Positions 15,285 through 23,882 of a stretch of 64,000 bases of DNA are shown here, piece after piece; position 1 is the stretch's first letter; each line of letters begins with the position of its first letter. Both the position numbers and the translations under genes were made by a program. Under the pieces are notes generated by a model, which was given only the letters and a program-made list of their open reading frames with translations, ran no database searches and was not told the origin of the DNA. Source of the DNA: Saccharothrix violaceirubra (lineage in GTDB: Bacteria; Actinomycetota; Actinomycetes; Mycobacteriales; Pseudonocardiaceae); contig NZ_JACHJS010000001.1 of assembly GCF_014203755.1 (NCBI RefSeq), positions 6,944,001-7,008,000 of the forward strand, given 5' to 3'.

Positions 15285-16616
15285 TCACGGTCGCCGGGCG
15301 GCCAGGACGTCCAGCAGCGTCAGGGTCGTGTCCACGATCGTGCTCTCGATGCCCTCCTCGAACGGGACGGGCCACCGGTAGGGCATCGTCGCCGAGCCCT
15401 CGCCGGCGATCGTGTTGTCGTCCGTCCAACCGGCTTCGTAGCCGCCCTGGGCCAGGCATTCCTCGTCGGGCACGTAGCACTCCACCTCGCCGCTGTAGGC
15501 CAGCACCCAGAGCGGCTCGGGAAAACGTTCGTGCAACGTCACGTCGTACGACGACAGCACCTCGTGCGACAACGCGGCGATCGCCAGGCCGTCGAACCGC
15601 CACACCTGGATCGGCATGGGCGCGAACGTCGGCAGGTCGTCGTCGTCCGCCAGGCCGATGATCGCCTCCGCGTGCCGCCGGACCTCGACGGCGGGGTCGG
15701 CCAGCCGGTCCTCGTACCGCCCGCGCAACCTCGCCGCGACGCGCGGGTCGGACAGGTCCACCGACAGCGGTAATCGCACCTCGGCCGACACGACGCGGAT
15801 CGGCCCGGTCACCGGGCTCGTCGAGTCGCCGACCACGTCGAGCACGGCCGAGGCGACGGCGTCGCCGATCTCCTCCACCAGGGGCGGGCCGAGCGACCCG
15901 TCCGGGTCCTGGTCGCCGGCCGCGCCCAGGAAGAACAGGGCCGGCACGCCGAGTTCGTCCTCGATCGCCTCGGCCGCCGCGCCCGGGTAGTCGCTGTCGA
16001 ACACGCTGTCGTTGCCCCGGGACACCGGGTGGCAGGCCGCGCCGAACAGCACCGCGAACGGATCGTCGTCCAGGTCCCGCACCAGGAGCACGGGCACGTC
16101 GGACAGCACCGTCGACAGGCCGACCCGGTTGAACCCGATCTCCGCGCTGCCCACGCCGAAGCCCAGCACCACCTCGGTGCGCTCCTGGTCGGCGGTGTCG
16201 CGCACGAGCTGGACCAGCCGGTCGACGACGATCCCCGTCGACCCGTCGACCGCGTCCACGTCGGCGTCGTTCAAGCCCATCAGTATCCGCGGGTCCGGGC
16301 GGGTGTCGCCCAGACAGGCCCCGGAGTGCGTGTGGCTGCCGGCCAGCAGGAACCGGTCCGACTCGACCAGTCCCTCCTCGACGACCGCGTCCCAGATCGC
16401 CCGGTGCACGTCCCGGGGAAAGCTGATCACGTCGGCACGCAGGAGCACGTGCGGCACGTCGTCGTCCCACAGCACCAGGCAGTGGGCGCGTAATCGACGC
16501 GCCACCTCACCGTGGTTGCCGCGGGGCGACCACCCGTACCCACCCATCCACAAACTCGGAAACGGCGGAAACACCGGCGTGATGTCGACGCTTCCGACGG
16601 CGGCTTCGAAAGTCAT
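15285..16616 (-). CDS. neutral/alkaline ceramidase-like hydrolase
   Basis: 443 residues. The start (AAVGSVDITPVFP) and the GSHTHSGACLGDT motif match the N-terminal zinc amidohydrolase domain of neutral ceramidases. Further matches are FGAACHPVS and FFLGAAGDQDPDG. It is much shorter than classical secreted ceramidases (about 650 residues) and lacks a signal peptide, so it belongs to the short cytoplasmic branch of unknown substrate. An N-acyl amide bond is the likely target. That is interesting beside a locus predicted to make N-acylated sugars, but no shared operon supports it. Confidence 0.7.
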   Translation of the reverse strand: MTFEAAVGSVDITPVFPPFPSLWMGGYGWSPRGNHGEVARRLRAHCLVLWDDDVPHVLLRADVISFPRDVHRAIWDAVVEEGLVESDRFLLAGSHTHSGACLGDTRPDPRILMGLNDADVDAVDGSTGIVVDRLVQLVRDTADQERTEVVLGFGVGSAEIGFNRVGLSTVLSDVPVLLVRDLDDDPFAVLFGAACHPVSRGNDSVFDSDYPGAAAEAIEDELGVPALFFLGAAGDQDPDGSLGPPLVEEIGDAVASAVLDVVGDSTSPVTGPIRVVSAEVRLPLSVDLSDPRVAARLRGRYEDRLADPAVEVRRHAEAIIGLADDDDLPTFAPMPIQVWRFDGLAIAALSHEVLSSYDVTLHERFPEPLWVLAYSGEVECYVPDEECLAQGGYEAGWTDDNTIAGEGSATMPYRWPVPFEEGIESTIVDTTLTLLDVLAARRP

Positions 16617-16650
16617 ACCCCAGATGACACCCCTGGAAGCCGCCTGATAC

Positions 16651-17904
16651 CTACCCCTGGGGTCGAATGACGTCCAGACCGAGATAAGGCCGCAACGCCG
16701 CCGGCACGGTGACCGAACCGTCGGCGTTCTGGTGGTTCTCCAGGATCGCCACCAGCCAGCGGGTCGTGGCCAGGGTGCCGTTCAGGGTCGCGACGACGCG
16801 CGGCTTGCCGTCCTCGTCGCGGTAGCGGATGTTCAGGCGGCGGGCCTGGAACGTGGTGCAGTTCGACGTCGAGGTGAGTTCCCGGTACGCCTGCTGGCTG
16901 GGCAGCCACGCCTCGCAGTCGAACTTGCGGGCGGCGGACGTGCCCAGGTCGCCGGCGGCCGTGTCGATCACCCGGTAGGGCACCTCGACCTTGGCCAGCA
17001 TCTCCTCCTCCCACGCCAGCAGCCTGGCGTGCTCGGCCTCGGCGTCCTCGGGACGCACGTAGGAGAACATCTCGACCTTGTTGAACTGGTGCACGCGGAT
17101 GATGCCCCGGGTGTCCTTGCCGTACGAGCCCGCCTCGCGGCGGTAGCACGACGACCAGCCCGCGTACCGGCGCGGACCGTCCAGGATCTCGTCCGCGTGG
17201 TAGCCCGCCAGCGGCACCTCGGACGTGCCGACCAGGTACAGGTCGTCATCGCGCAGGCGGTAGACCTCGCTCGCGTGCTCGCCCAGGAAGCCGGTGCCGG
17301 CCATGATCTCGGGGCGGACCAGGGTGGGGGTCACCATCAGCGAGAAACCGGCCGCCGTCGCCTGGGCCACGGCCAGGTTCAGCAGGGCCAGCTCCAGGCG
17401 GGCGCCGACGCCGGTCAGGAAGTAGAAGCGCGAACCCGACACCTTGGCGCCGCGCTCGGTGTCGATGGCGCCCAGCCGCGTGCCCAGGTCCAGGTGGTCC
17501 TTGACCTCGAAGTCGAACGCCCTCGGCTCGCCGACGTGCTTGACCACGACGTAGTCGTCCTCGCCGCCCTCGGGGGCGTCCGGGTGGACCACGTTGGGCA
17601 CGACGCGGTGCAGGCGGTCGAGGTCCTCCTCGGCGGCGTGCTGTTCGGCTTCGGCCGCCTTGACCTCGGCGGCCAGCTCCTTGCCCTTGGCCAGCAGCGC
17701 CTCGCGCTCCTCGCCGCGTGCCTTGCCGACCTGCTTGCCGAAGCTCTTCTGCTCGCCGCGCAACGTGTCGGCCCGCGCCACGGCGGCCCGGCGGCGTTCG
17801 TCGGCGGACAGCAACGCGTCGACCACGGACTCGTCCTCACCCCGCGCCCGCTGCGACGCTCGGACGGCTTCCGGGTTCTCGCGAAGTACCTTGAGGTCGA
17901 TCAC
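16651..17904 (-). CDS. serS: seryl-tRNA synthetase
   Basis: 417 residues, the normal length. The N-terminal long coiled-coil arm (about residues 30-105, Ala/Glu/Arg rich) binds tRNA-Ser. The class II core has motif 1 and 2 regions, with [25 protein letters not shown] and [21 protein letters not shown]. Motif 3 is near the end ([15 protein letters not shown]). It charges tRNA with serine and supplies Ser-tRNA(Sec) where present. The GTG at 17904 lies 7 bases after TACCCT on the minus strand, a likely leaderless promoter. Confidence 0.97.
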   Translation of the reverse strand: MIDLKVLRENPEAVRASQRARGEDESVVDALLSADERRRAAVARADTLRGEQKSFGKQVGKARGEEREALLAKGKELAAEVKAAEAEQHAAEEDLDRLHRVVPNVVHPDAPEGGEDDYVVVKHVGEPRAFDFEVKDHLDLGTRLGAIDTERGAKVSGSRFYFLTGVGARLELALLNLAVAQATAAGFSLMVTPTLVRPEIMAGTGFLGEHASEVYRLRDDDLYLVGTSEVPLAGYHADEILDGPRRYAGWSSCYRREAGSYGKDTRGIIRVHQFNKVEMFSYVRPEDAEAEHARLLAWEEEMLAKVEVPYRVIDTAAGDLGTSAARKFDCEAWLPSQQAYRELTSTSNCTTFQARRLNIRYRDEDGKPRVVATLNGTLATTRWLVAILENHQNADGSVTVPAALRPYLGLDVIRPQG

Positions 17905-17911
17905 GGGCTGA

Positions 17912-17917
17912 AGGGTA
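17912..17917 (-). promoter_or_regulatory. -10 element of leaderless serS promoter
   Basis: TACCCT on the minus strand ends 7 bases before the serS GTG. That places transcription start at or next to the start codon, and no Shine-Dalgarno sequence is visible. Confidence 0.5.
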
Positions 17918-17927
17918 GTCCGACCTG

Positions 17928-17961
17928 CCTACAGCCTGCCAACCAGTTGGCAAGCCGTAGG
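17928..17961. terminator. inverted-repeat terminator after the GspS operon
   Basis: Two arms of about 15 bp, with CTGCCAA pairing TTGGCA- in the core and loop CCAG. A few mismatches are present. It lies downstream of the DUF350 gene and just upstream of serS. Confidence 0.5.
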
Positions 17962-17976
17962 CACCGTCGGAACAGG

Positions 17977-18444
17977 TCAGAAGATCGCGACCGCCACGAC
18001 CAGACCGAGCGCCAGGTGCGCGGCGGCCACGACGACGCTGGCCGGAGCGAACTTGTCCGACTCGATCAGCGACCCGATGTCCAGCCGGGTCACCCACTCC
18101 AGCAACCGCACGGCCAGCACCTGCACGACGATGCCCGCCAGGCCGAAGATCAGGCCCGTGAGCAGGCCGTCGGCCAGTCGCCCGCCGGAGTTGTAGATCA
18201 CGACCACCACGATCAGGGCCATGCTCACCAGCCCGGCCGCCGTCACCACGACGGCGTTGGGCGCACCCGTGCGGACCAGGTACGACAGCTTCCCGGGCGT
18301 CGTCCAGTCGATGGCGTAGAAGCCGAACACCATCAGCAGCGTGCCGAGGATCGCGTACAGGGCGATGGCACCGAGCCCCTGGCCGATCGTGCTGCCGAAG
18401 CCCGGCTCCAGCGCGAGTTCGGTGATCACGAGAACTCCATTCAC
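17977..18444 (-). CDS. DUF350 membrane protein
   Basis: 155 residues with four membrane segments. The family trait is paired two-helix halves with small and acidic residues inside the membrane (LGTLLMVFGFYAIDWTTPGK; DIGSLIESDKFAPA). The GTG at 18444 overlaps the stop of the ATP-grasp gene as GTGA. In E. coli the homologous YjfL lies in one operon with a DUF1190 protein (YjfM) and a GspS-type ligase (YjfC). The same trio occurs here, so the proteins likely act together at the membrane, but the function is unknown. Confidence 0.8.
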   Translation of the reverse strand: MNGVLVITELALEPGFGSTIGQGLGAIALYAILGTLLMVFGFYAIDWTTPGKLSYLVRTGAPNAVVVTAAGLVSMALIVVVVIYNSGGRLADGLLTGLIFGLAGIVVQVLAVRLLEWVTRLDIGSLIESDKFAPASVVVAAAHLALGLVVAVAIF

Positions 18445-19604
18445 TCAACAATCCGATGCGGGACGAACGCCGCGCCGTCGTCGGTCACCAGGCCGACCGT
18501 CTCGCGGATGCCGAGCCCGGCCGCCGAGTCGCCGACCACCCATGCGCCCAGGGCGGGCCGGTAGCCGTCGAACTCGGGCAGCGGGTCGAACAGCTGGTAG
18601 ACGAACCCCTCCTTGCCGTACACGCCACCGGTCTCGGTCTCGTAGCCGGGCGCGACGATGCGGATGTTCGCCCCTTCCCGGCCGAGCCGGGGCTTGCGCA
18701 CGTACTCCGTGAGCAGGCCCGGATCGTCCAGGAACGAAGGCAGCAGGTTGGGGTGGCCGGGGTACATCTCCCACAGCACGGCCAGCAGCGCCTTGTTGGA
18801 CAGCAGCATCTTCCAGAGCGGCTCGACCCACAGCGTGGCGGGCAGCGTCTCGACCGCGTACCGGCCGAACTGCTCGTCGACGACCCACTCCCAGGGGTAG
18901 AGCTTGACCACGGTGGCCATCGGCGACTCTTCGAGGTCGACGAACCGCTTGATCAGCGGGTCCCAGCCGATCTCCTCGATCGCCAGGCCGACCGTGTCCA
19001 GGCCCGCCTCGGCGGCGGTCTCCTGGAGGTAGGCCACGGTCACGTGGTCCTCGCCGGACGGGTCCGCGCCCGACCACGTGAAGTGCAGCTCGGACGACGG
19101 CAGCCCGGCGCCGATCTCCGCCCACCGCTCGACGAGCTTCTCGTGGATCGAGTTCCACTGGTCGTCGTCGGGGAACACGTCGGTCTTCCAGTTCCACTGG
19201 ACGACCGACGCCTCCAGCAGCGACGTGGGCGTGTCGGCGTTGTACTCCAGCAGCTTGGCCGGGCCGCGACCGTCGTAGCGCAGGTCGAAGCGGCCGTACA
19301 CGTGTGGGTCCCGGCGCTTCCACGACTCGGCGATCGCCGGCCACAGCCACTCGGGCAGGCCGAAGTCCCGGTACCGCTCGGTGGTGACGACGTTGTCGAC
19401 GGCGTCCAGGCACATGCTGTGCAGCAGCTCGACGTCGGCTTCGAGCGACAGGACGTCGCTCATGTCGAACACGTAGTGCACGGACTCGTCCCAGTAGGGC
19501 CGGGGGTTGCCGGCCGCGTCCTTGGCCGGCGCCCCGAACACGAGCCCTTGGTCGGACACCGTGCGCTGCCAGCCTGGCCGCGGCGCGGAGGTCTCACGGC
19601 GCAA
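18441..19604 (-). CDS. glutathionylspermidine synthase-family ATP-grasp ligase
   Basis: 387 residues. The N-terminus (PRPGWQRTVSDQGLVFG, then YWDESVHYVFDM) and the internal LEYNADTPTSLLEASVVQW and FTWSGADPSGEDHVTVAYL are diagnostic for the GspS/YjfC/YgiC ligase domain. The ATP-grasp core extends to the GREGANIRIV segment. It lacks the amidase half of E. coli Gsp. These stand-alone enzymes probably ligate a polyamine or amine to a peptide, but the substrate is unproven. I chose the TTG at 19604, one base after the upstream stop, because the conserved RRETSAPRPGW start then fits. A GTG at 19559 is the alternative. Confidence 0.82.
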   Translation of the reverse strand: MRRETSAPRPGWQRTVSDQGLVFGAPAKDAAGNPRPYWDESVHYVFDMSDVLSLEADVELLHSMCLDAVDNVVTTERYRDFGLPEWLWPAIAESWKRRDPHVYGRFDLRYDGRGPAKLLEYNADTPTSLLEASVVQWNWKTDVFPDDDQWNSIHEKLVERWAEIGAGLPSSELHFTWSGADPSGEDHVTVAYLQETAAEAGLDTVGLAIEEIGWDPLIKRFVDLEESPMATVVKLYPWEWVVDEQFGRYAVETLPATLWVEPLWKMLLSNKALLAVLWEMYPGHPNLLPSFLDDPGLLTEYVRKPRLGREGANIRIVAPGYETETGGVYGKEGFVYQLFDPLPEFDGYRPALGAWVVGDSAAGLGIRETVGLVTDDGAAFVPHRIVE

Positions 19605-19605
19605 C

Positions 19606-20370
19606 TCAGCTGCCCCCGCTCTTGCTGCCGCCCGACACGCCGAAGCCGCCGCGCTGCACGACCGTGCCGGACTTCGTGGTGACGTTCGAGCCCTTGGGGA
19701 TCGTGTAGCTGCCGCCGCTGACCTTCGAGCCGACGGGCGTGCTCGTGCCGCCGTAGTGGTAGCGGTAGGAGCTGCCGCCGATGTAGATGAAGCCGCCGCT
19801 GGTGTAGCCGCCGTGGGTGGAGGCGTAGGACGGGTCGCAGTACTGGTCGTCGACGACCACGTCGTCCTTGGTGCACTGCGCCTCGACGTCGTCCGGGCTG
19901 GACGCGGCGTACCAGATCGCGACCACGCCCACGACGCCGACGGCGACACCGCCACCGATGAGCAGCCGCTTGCGGGTCTTCCTCTTGCGGGCCTGCTCGG
20001 CTTCGAGGGCGAGTTGGCGTTCCTGCTCCTCGCGCACGGCCTGTTCACGGGCGCGCTGCACGGCCAGGGAGGGCGGCTTGGGCTTGGTGCGCCCCGACTC
20101 CTGGTTGCGCACCCGACCGCGCCCGTCGGGGCGGGGCGGCTCCGGGGCGGTCGCCGGCCGGTAGGGCGGCGGCGCGGCGGGGCTCGTCGTGGTGGGCGTG
20201 TCGTCCGGGCCGCTGCGCCCCGAGGGGCCGGCGGCGCCGGAACCGGGCACGTCGGCCGCACCGACCTGTCCGGTCGGATCGGGCACGCCGGCGGACGCGG
20301 GCGGCGTCGGCCCGCTCTCCGGCGGCACGGCGTTCCCGGAGTTGTCGTTACCGGTGTTCTTCTCAGTCAT
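19606..20370 (-). CDS. DUF1190-like protein with disordered N-terminus and one membrane segment
   Basis: 254 residues. Residues 1-105 are Pro/Gly/Ser rich and disordered, followed by a charged helix (REQAVREEQERQLALEAEQA), a membrane helix (LLIGGGVAVGVVGVVAIWYA) and a Gly/Ser/Tyr-rich tail. The tail ends in TVVQRGGFGVSGGSKSGGS, similar to the RGGFG ending of DUF1190 proteins such as YgiB/YjfM. The ATG at 20370 has a GGGAG site. It leads the operon with the GspS ligase and DUF350 protein. The tail with its exposed Gly residues could be the ligase's target (speculative). Confidence 0.6.
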   Translation of the reverse strand: MTEKNTGNDNSGNAVPPESGPTPPASAGVPDPTGQVGAADVPGSGAAGPSGRSGPDDTPTTTSPAAPPPYRPATAPEPPRPDGRGRVRNQESGRTKPKPPSLAVQRAREQAVREEQERQLALEAEQARKRKTRKRLLIGGGVAVGVVGVVAIWYAASSPDDVEAQCTKDDVVVDDQYCDPSYASTHGGYTSGGFIYIGGSSYRYHYGGTSTPVGSKVSGGSYTIPKGSNVTTKSGTVVQRGGFGVSGGSKSGGS

Positions 20371-20482
20371 CAGCCACTCCCGGCGGGGACGGTACGGCAG
20401 ATCGGCCGCCGAACGGGTGAAGGGTGTCCCAAAAGCAACACACTGCACCCGTGCGATGGGCTTGCGGTCCGGTCCAGGCATC

Positions 20483-21562
20483 ATGGAACAGATGTCCGAA
20501 CGCGGTGGTTGGTTTCGTCGAGGTGACCGGGTGGTCATGATCGGCGCGTTCGTGGGCGCCTTCGCACTGCTCGGGCTCAGCGCTTTCACGTCGTTGCCGC
20601 TGGGTGGTGGCGCGGCGGGTACCTCCCACTCCACCACGCCGTCGGTGAACCCCGCGTTCACCGCCAAGGCCGGCGACTGCCTGGACTGGAAACGTGAAGA
20701 TCTTTCAGACCTCACGCTCGTCGACTGCGCCAAGGAACACCTCTTCGAGGTGACCGACGTGGTCGACCTCGGACCGGAGTACGCGAAGGACGCGCCCTGG
20801 CCCGACGCGACCGGCTGGCAGCAGATCAACGAGAAGCACTGCGCCAAGGCCTCCCTGGACTACCTGTCCGGCAAGTTCGACCCGTTCGGCAAGTACACCG
20901 TCGGCCCGCTCAACCCCAGCGAGGCGAGCTGGAAGGAGGGTGGGCGGACGGTCCGCTGCGGCCTCCAGGTCGCGGGCCCCGGCGGCGCGCTCCTGCGCGC
21001 GTTCGGCTCGGCCCGCGCCCAGGACCAGTCGGACGTCTACGACGCGACCGTGTGCCTGGGCATCACGCCCGCGCGCTCGGTCGGCGACCCGGTCCCGTGC
21101 GCCGAACCGCACACGTTCGAGATCGTCGGCGTGGTGCCGCTGCCCGAGGGCGACTTCCCGAAACCGGAGAAGCAGGACGAGATCATGTCCGCCGAGTGCG
21201 CCCGGATCGCGACGGAGTACACCGGCGGCGCGGACCTCAAGGCCAAGGGCCGCATCGTCACGTGGGACACGCGGGCCGTCGAAAGCTGGACGGCGGGCTC
21301 GCGCAAGGCGAACTGCAAGGTCGGCGCCGCACCCGACGAGGGCGGCCTGGTCGCGTGGACGGGTTCCGTGCGCAACCCGGACGCGCCGCCCCCGACCACC
21401 GCCAACCCGCCGCAGACGACGGCCGTCCAGCAGAGCGAGGCGACCGGCGCTCCCCTGCACCCGAGCACGTCCGCCACGGGTTCGGCACCGCCGACCACGA
21501 CGTCGTCCGGCCGCACCACGACCAGCCAACCCACCACCACGACGACCGAAGCGGACGGCTGA
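20483..21562 (+). CDS. septum formation family membrane protein
   Basis: 359 residues. One N-terminal membrane helix (VMIGAFVGAFALLGLSAF) anchors an extracellular region with two copies of the septum-formation domain. Each copy has paired cysteines, with GDCLDW/CAKEHLFEVTDVV first and CAEPHTFEIVGVV second. A Thr/Pro-rich C-terminal tail follows. The same gene order with serS and the zincin occurs in Mycobacterium (Rv3834c-Rv3836). The start is ATG 20483 or ATG 20492; the latter gives MSERGG and has GGAA close by. Confidence 0.8.
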   Translation: MEQMSERGGWFRRGDRVVMIGAFVGAFALLGLSAFTSLPLGGGAAGTSHSTTPSVNPAFTAKAGDCLDWKREDLSDLTLVDCAKEHLFEVTDVVDLGPEYAKDAPWPDATGWQQINEKHCAKASLDYLSGKFDPFGKYTVGPLNPSEASWKEGGRTVRCGLQVAGPGGALLRAFGSARAQDQSDVYDATVCLGITPARSVGDPVPCAEPHTFEIVGVVPLPEGDFPKPEKQDEIMSAECARIATEYTGGADLKAKGRIVTWDTRAVESWTAGSRKANCKVGAAPDEGGLVAWTGSVRNPDAPPPTTANPPQTTAVQQSEATGAPLHPSTSATGSAPPTTTSSGRTTTSQPTTTTTEADG

Positions 21563-21566
21563 CCCC

Positions 21567-21917
21567 GTGCCCGTCGACATGACCCGGCAGCGTTTCGAGG
21601 AACTGGTCGGCGAGGCTCTCGACGAACTGCCGCCGGAGTTCGCCGCCGCGATGGACAACGTGGTCGTCCTGGTCGAGGACCGCCACCCCGACGAGCCGAG
21701 CCTGCTGGGCCTGTACCACGGCATCGCCCTGACCTCGCGCAACAGCGACTACGGCGGCGTTCTGCCCGACCGCGTGACGATCTACCGGGAAGCCATCCTC
21801 GACATCTGCGCGGACGAGGACGAGGTCGTCGACGAGGTCGTGATCACCGTGGTGCACGAGATCGCCCACCACTTCGGCATCGACGACGAACGCCTGCACG
21901 AACTCGGCTGGGGCTGA
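21567..21917 (+). CDS. zincin-like metallopeptidase family protein
   Basis: 116 residues. The zinc motif is HEIAHHFGID (HExxH with a downstream acidic residue), in a compact domain typical of the short MtfA-unrelated zincin family (Zincin_1). The start is GTG 21567 or ATG 21579; both are 5-17 bases after the septum gene stop, so the genes are coupled. The substrate is unknown. It keeps the conserved order seen in Mycobacterium. Confidence 0.82.
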   Translation: MPVDMTRQRFEELVGEALDELPPEFAAAMDNVVVLVEDRHPDEPSLLGLYHGIALTSRNSDYGGVLPDRVTIYREAILDICADEDEVVDEVVITVVHEIAHHFGIDDERLHELGWG

Positions 21918-21920
21918 GCC

Positions 21921-22544
21921 TCAACGATCCCGGCGGGCCACGAAGGCGGCGGCCTGCGTCCGGCGTTCCATCCCGAGCTTGGACAGCACGGACGTCACGT
22001 GGTTCTTCACGGTCTTCTCGGCCAGGAACAACCGCTCGGCGATCTGCCGGTTGGTCATCCCCTCCCCGATCAGGTGCAGGACCCGCCGCTCCTGCTCGGT
22101 CAGCGCGTCCAGGACGTCCACCTCGGGCACGCGACGCATGCGCTCCAACACCCGCGCGGTGGTCCGGGGGTCCAGCAGGGACCGCCCGGCCGCCACCTCC
22201 CGCACCGCCACCACCAGGTCCTGCCCCCGGACCTGCTTGAGCAGGTACCCGGAGGCACCGGCCATGATCGCCGCGACCAGGGCGTCCTCGTCGTCGAACG
22301 CGGTCAGCACCAGGCAGTGCACCCCGGTGGGCCGCAGCCGTCCGCACAGGTCGATCCCGGTCCCGTCGGGCAGCCGCACGTCCACCACGGCCACGTCCGG
22401 CCGGGTCGCCTCGGCGCGCACCACGGCCTCGTCGACCCCGCCCGCCTCGGCCACGACGGTGATGTCGTCCTCGTCGTCGAGCAGTTCGCGCAGTCCTCTG
22501 CGGACCACCTCGTGGTCGTCGACCAGCAACACGCGCACGGGCAC
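21921..22544 (-). CDS. DevR/DosR-like response regulator
   Basis: 207 residues. The receiver domain begins VRVLLVDDHEVVRRGL, with the phosphoacceptor Asp in VVDVRLPDGTG and the conserved Lys in GYLLKQVRG. The LuxR-type HTH spans LTEQERRVLHLIGEG to the end and contains LAEKTVKN and KLGMERRTQAA. From memory, both strings match the mycobacterial dormancy regulator DosR almost exactly. The start is GTG 22544 or 22538, with no clear ribosome site. No sensor gene is adjacent; the DevS-like kinase at 24.9-26.0 kb is the best partner. GGGAC-N4-GTCCC boxes in front of both cyd operons are likely targets. Confidence 0.85.
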   Translation of the reverse strand: MPVRVLLVDDHEVVRRGLRELLDDEDDITVVAEAGGVDEAVVRAEATRPDVAVVDVRLPDGTGIDLCGRLRPTGVHCLVLTAFDDEDALVAAIMAGASGYLLKQVRGQDLVVAVREVAAGRSLLDPRTTARVLERMRRVPEVDVLDALTEQERRVLHLIGEGMTNRQIAERLFLAEKTVKNHVTSVLSKLGMERRTQAAAFVARRDR

Positions 22545-22604
22545 GAACCAACCATAGGTCGAATGCCGGTACCGACAGAACGCGCCCGCCAACACAGTGC
22601 AGGC

Positions 22605-23087
22605 ATGTTCGTACGCGCGATCGAGGAAGCCGACCGGATCGTCGTCGGCCGACTGGTGTTGGAGCTGTGGGGGGCGCACACCGCCGTCGCCCACGGCCAG
22701 GTGTTCTTCCCGGCGAGCCTGCCCGGCTTCCTGGTGGAACAGCAGGAGCAGGTCGTCGGGCTGCTCACCTACACCGCGTCGGACGGCCAGTTGGAGATCG
22801 TCACCATCGACGCACTGCGCCGGGGCCGCGGCGTGGGCAGTGCACTCGTCGACGCGGCCGTGCACCGGGCCCGCCAGATCGGTTGCTCGCGCGTCCGCCT
22901 GACCACCACGAACGACAACCTGGACGCGTTGCGGTTCTACCAACGCCGGGGGTTCCGCCTCGCCGCACTGCGTCCTGATGCCGTGCGCGAGTCACGGCGG
23001 CTCAAACCCGAGATCCCGTCGGTCGGCGAGTACGGCATCCCCATCACGGACGAGCTGGACCTGGAGAGATGGGTGGCGCCGCGCTAG
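22605..23087 (+). CDS. GNAT-family N-acetyltransferase
   Basis: 160 residues. The acetyl-CoA loop is RRGRGVGSALVDAAV, followed by RLTTTNDNLDALRFYQRRGF, which is motif B of the family. The substrate is unknown. The ATG at 22605 has a weak AGG upstream; an ATG at 22563 would add 14 residues. It ends at the first cluster of DnaA-box-like sequences. Confidence 0.85.
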   Translation: MFVRAIEEADRIVVGRLVLELWGAHTAVAHGQVFFPASLPGFLVEQQEQVVGLLTYTASDGQLEIVTIDALRRGRGVGSALVDAAVHRARQIGCSRVRLTTTNDNLDALRFYQRRGFRLAALRPDAVRESRRLKPEIPSVGEYGIPITDELDLERWVAPR

Positions 23088-23168
23088 TAGTCCACAGCCC
23101 GGTCGCCGGTAGTCCACAGGGTTGTGCACACACCTGTGGACAAAGTTGTGGACAACCCTGTGCACAAC
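23088..23168. other. cluster of DnaA-box-like 9-mers
   Basis: Two perfect copies of TTGTCCACA (minus strand, 23135-23143 and 23147-23155), two TAGTCCACA (plus, 23088-23096 and 23110-23118) and two TTGTGCACA-type variants (23122-23130, and inverted at 23159-23167) lie in 80 bp. The preferred actinobacterial DnaA box is TTGTCCACA. GTTGTGCACA (23121-23130) and TGTGCACAAC (23159-23168) also form a long inverted repeat, so a terminator role for the convergent genes is possible too. Confidence 0.6.
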
Positions 23169-23780
23169 TCACCGGCGCGGCAGCGGGGAGAACACCTCGT
23201 CCCACGCGGCGGCGACCTGGCGTGCGCACGTACCGGGCGCCACGCCGCCGATGCCGGTGCCCAGACCGGGCATCACGAGGGTGCGGATTACCGAACGGAT
23301 CGGGCGGCCGTCCTCCAGCCGCCCGTCCCGCCAGAGGCGCAGGACGGCACGTGCCGCGAGGTACGGGTGCACGGTGTCGTCGGGCAACGTCTCGGCCGGG
23401 CGGCGCATGGTGGGTGCGCTGACCAACCACTGCGGCTCGATCTCGCCGGTCGGCACGAGGACCGCCTCGCCGACCGGCAGTTCGCCGCCGTGCAACGCCA
23501 GCACGGCACTGCGCACGTTGGCCTCGACCAGCGGAAAGGCCCTCGCGTAGACGGCGTCGATGCCGCCCCGCATCCAGCCCGAGGAGTTCGCCGGGCTCAC
23601 CACGGCCTCGGCGGGGATGTCGAGCACGGAACCACGGTGGACTTCGACGCCGGGTCGTCCGTCGGCGACGGCACCCCAGGCGTTCGCCAATGGTTCATCG
23701 ACTGCGCATAGCACCAGACGGGGAACTGCTACCGGAGCGTTGATCTCACCCTCCGTATCCACGGCCACGATCACCAGCAT
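23169..23780 (-). CDS. macro-domain protein (ADP-ribose binding/hydrolase family)
   Basis: 203 residues. The macro-domain signatures are VVSPANSSGWMRGGIDAVYA (the NxxxxxxxGG-type ligand loop) and LVMPGLGTGIGGVAP, the diphosphate-binding loop. It probably removes or binds ADP-ribose, or acts on a related phosphate. The ATG at 23780 has no Shine-Dalgarno sequence. A downstream GTG (VAVPRLVLCAVDEP) is an alternative start, because family members often begin near the CAVDEPL segment. Confidence 0.78.
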   Translation of the reverse strand: MLVIVAVDTEGEINAPVAVPRLVLCAVDEPLANAWGAVADGRPGVEVHRGSVLDIPAEAVVSPANSSGWMRGGIDAVYARAFPLVEANVRSAVLALHGGELPVGEAVLVPTGEIEPQWLVSAPTMRRPAETLPDDTVHPYLAARAVLRLWRDGRLEDGRPIRSVIRTLVMPGLGTGIGGVAPGTCARQVAAAWDEVFSPLPRR

Positions 23781-23870
23781 TCCAGGAGAACCGGCTTATT
23801 CGGAACAGGGACGACCACCCACCGGACAGGTGATCCTCGCCTCAACGGTGATCACTTGCCGTGCTGCTCG

Positions 23871-23876
23871 TATCGT
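23871..23876 (+). promoter_or_regulatory. -10 element of leaderless pheA promoter
   Basis: TATCGT ends 6 bases before the GTG at 23883. It supports that start codon and a leaderless transcript. Confidence 0.5.
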
Positions 23877-23882
23877 TGGCCC

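Noticed and set aside
23088..23168. A CRISPR array or oriC
   Set aside because: Spacing between the 9-mers is irregular and short with no spacers, and no dnaA, dnaN or cas gene is near.
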